Positions 4,892 through 7,834 of a stretch of 7,834 nucleotides of DNA are shown one piece after another. Within the stretch, counting starts at the first letter, position 1, and every line of letters begins with the position of its first letter. The notes below the pieces were generated by a model. The model saw nothing but the letters and a program-made list of their open reading frames with translations. It ran no database searches and was not told where the DNA came from. Both the position numbers and the translations under genes were made by a program. Source of the DNA: an uncultured Chlorobiaceae bacterium (GTDB lineage Bacteria; Bacteroidota; Chlorobiia; Chlorobiales; Chlorobiaceae); NCBI GenBank assembly GCA_903917955.1, contig CAIXCO010000337.1, positions 1 through 7,834 on the forward strand. The letters run 5' to 3'.

Positions 4892-7834
4892 ATGACCGAA
4901 GATCAACTTGAGCGTGAGGCCCTTGGCTGGCTGCAGGAGGTTGGCTATGCTCACCGTTTCGGCCCCGATATTGCACCGGACGGCGCGGTGCCAGAGCGGA
5001 GTAATTATACGCAGGTGCTGCTTGCCGGGAGATTGCGTGACGCCATCAACCGCCTGAACCCGTTGGTGCCTTTGGCTGCTCGTGAGGATGCCTTGCATCA
5101 GATACTCAATCTTGATACTCCGGTTCTGCTTGCAGCCAACCGTGCATTTCATCATCTCCTGATCAACGGGGTGCCGGTCGAATATCAGAAAAATGGTGAG
5201 ACCCGTGGCGACTTTGTCCGGTTGATCGACTTTGAAGAGGTGAAGCGTAACGACTGGCTTGTTGTCAATCAGTTTTCCGTAAAAGGGCCGAAGTTCACGC
5301 GCCGCCCGGATATTGTTCTTTTTGTCAATGGCCTGCCACTGGTATTGGTGGAATTGAAGAATCCTGCCGACAAGAACGCCGACATCTGGAAGGCTTACGA
5401 CCAGATCGACACCTACAAAGAGCAGATACCGGACATCTTCCAGTACAACGAAATTCTTGTTATCTCCGACGGCAGCGAGGCCCGTATGGGTTCACTCTCC
5501 GCCAATGCCGAGCGCTTTATGGCATGGCGTACCATTGACGGCCTTTCGCTTGATCCGCTTGGCCATTTCAATGAGCTTGAAACCCTTGTCAGGGGCGTGC
5601 TCAACCCGGCCAACCTTCTTGATTTTCTTCGCTTCTTCGTGCTCTTTGAACATGATGGTACCCTCATCAAAAAAATTGCAGGCTATCATCAATACTATGC
5701 CGTGCGTTCAGCCATTGAGCGGGTCATTACCGCCTCACGGCAGCAAGGCGACCGGAAAGGGGGAGTGGTCTGGCACACCCAGGGGTCAGGAAAGAGCATC
5801 ACCATGGTCTGCTTTGCTGCGCGGGTGATGCGCGAAGTTGCCATGGAGAACCCGACCATTGTTGTCATTACCGATCGCAACGATCTTGACGGCCAACTTT
5901 TCGGGGTCTTTTCGCTCTCGCAGGATCTGCTGCGTGAAGAGCCAATTCAGGCTGAATCGCGCCACGACCTTCGCTCAAAACTGAACAATAGGCCATCAGG
6001 CGGGATTGTCTTTGCCACCATACAGAAGTTCATGCCTGATGCGAGCGAGAGCAGCTTTCCGGTACTCTCTGACCGGCACAACATTGTGGTCATTGCCGAT
6101 GAGGCCCACCGCACCCAGTATGGCTTTGAGGCAAAGTTCAAAGGTGACCTGAAGGGTTATCAGGTTGGCTACGCCCAGCATCTGCGCGACGCCCTGCCCA
6201 ATGCAACCTTTGTCGCTTTCACTGGCACCCCCGTTTCAACCGAAGACCGCGACACACGGGCCGTTTTTGGTGACTATATCCACATCTACGACATGCAGCA
6301 GTCCCGTACTGACGGGGCAACCGTGCCGATCTATTTTGAATCCCGCCTTGCAAAGCTCGGGCTGAACAAAGAGGCGCTTCCGGAGATTGACGAGGAGGTG
6401 GATGAACTGGCCGAAGAGGAGGAGTATGACGAGCAGAAGCGGTTGAAAAGCAAATGGGCCGCCCTCGAAAAAGTGGTTGGTGCTGAACCCCGTATCAAGC
6501 TGGTCGCCGCCGATCTGGTGGCTCACTTCGAAGAGCGCAGCAAGGCGCAAACCGGAAAAGCGATGATTGTCGCCATGAGCCGCGAAATCTGCGTTCATCT
6601 TTACAACGCCATTATTGAGCTTCGCCCTGAGTGGCACAGTGACGATCCCGAAAAAGGGGTGATCAAAGTGGTCATCACCGGCTCAGCCAGCGACAAGCCA
6701 CTGCTTCGACCCCATCTCTACTCCCATAAAACCAAAAAGCGCCTCGAAAAACGGTTCAAAAATCCGGACGATCCGATGCGCCTTGTCATTGTGCGCGACA
6801 TGTGGCTTACCGGTTTTGATGCTCCCTGCGTCCACACCATGTACATTGATAAACCAATGAAGGGTCACAACCTCATGCAGGCCATTGCCCGCGTCAACCG
6901 TGTTTTCTTCGACAAGCAGGGAGGTCTTGTGGTCGATTACATCGGCATCGCTACCGATCTGAAAAAAGCTATTGCCGACTATACCGCAAGCAAGGGGCGA
7001 GGGCGTCCCACCGTTGATACCGCCGAAGCGCTTGCCGTACTGCTCGAAAAACTCGACATTCTGCACGGCATGATGCACAACTTCGATTACAGCGGCTTCC
7101 TTACCGGCGGTCACCGGCTTTTGGCTAAAGCGGCCAATCATATTCTCGGGCTGGAAGAGGGCAAAAAGCGTTTCTGCGATACGACGTTGGCCCTCTCCAA
7201 AGCCTTCACCCTTTGCGGCACGCTTGATGAAGCAAAGGCTGTTCGTGAGGAGATAGCATTCTTTCAGACGGTAAAGGTGCTCTTGACCAAAAAAGAGAGC
7301 AGCACAAAAAAACGGAGTGACGAAGAGAAAGAGGTGGCTATCCGCCAGATTATCGGTTCTGCTCTCATATCAGAAAATGTGGTTGATATTTTTGAAGCGG
7401 TCGGGCTCGACAAACCTAACATCGGTATTCTTGACGAAGCATTTCTCAATGAAATCCGAACCCTGCCGGAACGCAATCTCGCCGTAGAGCTGCTCGAACG
7501 TCTGCTTGCAGGAGAGGTTAAAACACGCTTTGCCAGCAACATTGTTCAGCAGAAAAAATTCTCTGAACTTCTCACCAATGTTGTGCAGCGTTACCAGAAC
7601 CGGGCCATCGAAACCGCTCAGGTGATCGAAGAGCTGATTGCGATGGCAAAGAAATTTCAGGAAGCGGTCAACAGGGGAGAGAGTCTTGGGCTTAACACTG
7701 ACGAACTCGCCTTTTACGATGCCCTTGCCAATAACGAAGAGGCCGTGCGGGAGATGGGTGACGAAATCCTCAAAAAAATTGCCCATGAACTGGCAGAAAA
7801 CCTCCGCAAAAGCATCACGGTTGACTGGTCAACA
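4892..7834 (+). CDS. hsdR: Type I RM restriction subunit HsdR, 3' end missing
   Basis: The frame is open for 981 codons to the window edge. HsdR translocates DNA using ATP and cuts it far from the recognition site when bound to HsdM and HsdS. The N-terminal PD-(D/E)xK nuclease shows RRPD with D140 and VELK with E154 and K156. Superfamily 2 helicase motifs follow: Walker A HTQGSGKS (295-302, K301), DEAH (403-406), FTGTP (443-447), and motif VI MQAIARVNR (662-670). The C-terminal region from about 700 is the helical part that contacts the methylase. The last residues, SITVDWST, are usually followed by about 50 more in related proteins, so nearly all of a typical protein of about 1,000-1,050 residues is present. 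The ATG at 4892 starts MTEDQLEREALGWL, the usual N-terminus; only a weak GAAG (4883-4886) precedes it. All catalytic residues are present and the frame is intact. It probably shares transcription with the antitoxin 23 bases upstream. Confidence 0.97.
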   Translation, partial: MTEDQLEREALGWLQEVGYAHRFGPDIAPDGAVPERSNYTQVLLAGRLRDAINRLNPLVPLAAREDALHQILNLDTPVLLAANRAFHHLLINGVPVEYQKNGETRGDFVRLIDFEEVKRNDWLVVNQFSVKGPKFTRRPDIVLFVNGLPLVLVELKNPADKNADIWKAYDQIDTYKEQIPDIFQYNEILVISDGSEARMGSLSANAERFMAWRTIDGLSLDPLGHFNELETLVRGVLNPANLLDFLRFFVLFEHDGTLIKKIAGYHQYYAVRSAIERVITASRQQGDRKGGVVWHTQGSGKSITMVCFAARVMREVAMENPTIVVITDRNDLDGQLFGVFSLSQDLLREEPIQAESRHDLRSKLNNRPSGGIVFATIQKFMPDASESSFPVLSDRHNIVVIADEAHRTQYGFEAKFKGDLKGYQVGYAQHLRDALPNATFVAFTGTPVSTEDRDTRAVFGDYIHIYDMQQSRTDGATVPIYFESRLAKLGLNKEALPEIDEEVDELAEEEEYDEQKRLKSKWAALEKVVGAEPRIKLVAADLVAHFEERSKAQTGKAMIVAMSREICVHLYNAIIELRPEWHSDDPEKGVIKVVITGSASDKPLLRPHLYSHKTKKRLEKRFKNPDDPMRLVIVRDMWLTGFDAPCVHTMYIDKPMKGHNLMQAIARVNRVFFDKQGGLVVDYIGIATDLKKAIADYTASKGRGRPTVDTAEALAVLLEKLDILHGMMHNFDYSGFLTGGHRLLAKAANHILGLEEGKKRFCDTTLALSKAFTLCGTLDEAKAVREEIAFFQTVKVLLTKKESSTKKRSDEEKEVAIRQIIGSALISENVVDIFEAVGLDKPNIGILDEAFLNEIRTLPERNLAVELLERLLAGEVKTRFASNIVQQKKFSELLTNVVQRYQNRAIETAQVIEELIAMAKKFQEAVNRGESLGLNTDELAFYDALANNEEAVREMGDEILKKIAHELAENLRKSITVDWST

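Noticed and set aside
6683..7141. 152-codon open frame on the - strand inside hsdR
   Set aside because: It is antisense to the helicase motif VI region of HsdR, whose sense frame is uninterrupted and well conserved.
7370..7786. 138-codon open frame on the - strand near the right edge
   Set aside because: It is antisense to the HsdR C-terminal region and shows no independent coding features.

Overview
The window holds most of a type I restriction-modification (RM) locus, all on the + strand and cut by both window edges. The order is: 3' part of hsdM (2-811), a Schlafen/AlbA_2-type ATP-binding protein with a winged-helix tail (825-2180), a HEPN-like protein (2181-2846), hsdS (2912-4204), a scar of broken genes (about 4205-4520), a Phd/YefM-type antitoxin without a visible toxin (4590-4868), and hsdR (4892 to the right edge). 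There is no taxonomic marker. The core genes have moderate GC (55% in a hand count of 5881-5940), and the general look of the proteins fits a bacterium such as a green sulfur bacterium (Chlorobiales). That placement is an impression only.

HsdM (adenine methyltransferase), HsdS (specificity) and HsdR (ATP-dependent translocase/nuclease) would form the RM complex. Two accessory genes sit between M and S with almost no spacing. The first starts about 13 nt after hsdM, and the second starts at the base right after the first one's stop. They pair a predicted nucleotide-binding, DNA-binding-type protein with a candidate HEPN RNase. This recalls the anticodon nuclease PrrC, which is also carried inside a type I RM locus, but here the two functions are in separate genes and the ATPase family differs. 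This is the best candidate for a less-described system in the window.

The DNA from about 2180 to 3405, covering the HEPN gene and the first target-recognition domain (TRD1) of HsdS, is much more AT-rich than its surroundings (28% GC at 2641-2700, 22% at 3241-3300, 57% at 3421-3480). It looks like an imported block that ends at the conserved centre of hsdS.

Between hsdS and the antitoxin lie a second, diverged copy of the hsdS 3' end and a fic-like 5' end joined to it by an ATGA overlap. The fic-like frame is then stopped, and a (T/V)SEK repeat tail of the type found in Fic and AlbA_2 proteins follows in the same frame. I read this as the remains of an older hsdS-fic arrangement. A good sigma70-like promoter (4510-4538) and a perfect 16-bp palindrome (4553-4568) precede the antitoxin, so hsdR may be transcribed from an antitoxin-controlled promoter separate from hsdM/hsdS. 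No tRNA, rRNA, insertion sequence or CRISPR array was seen.
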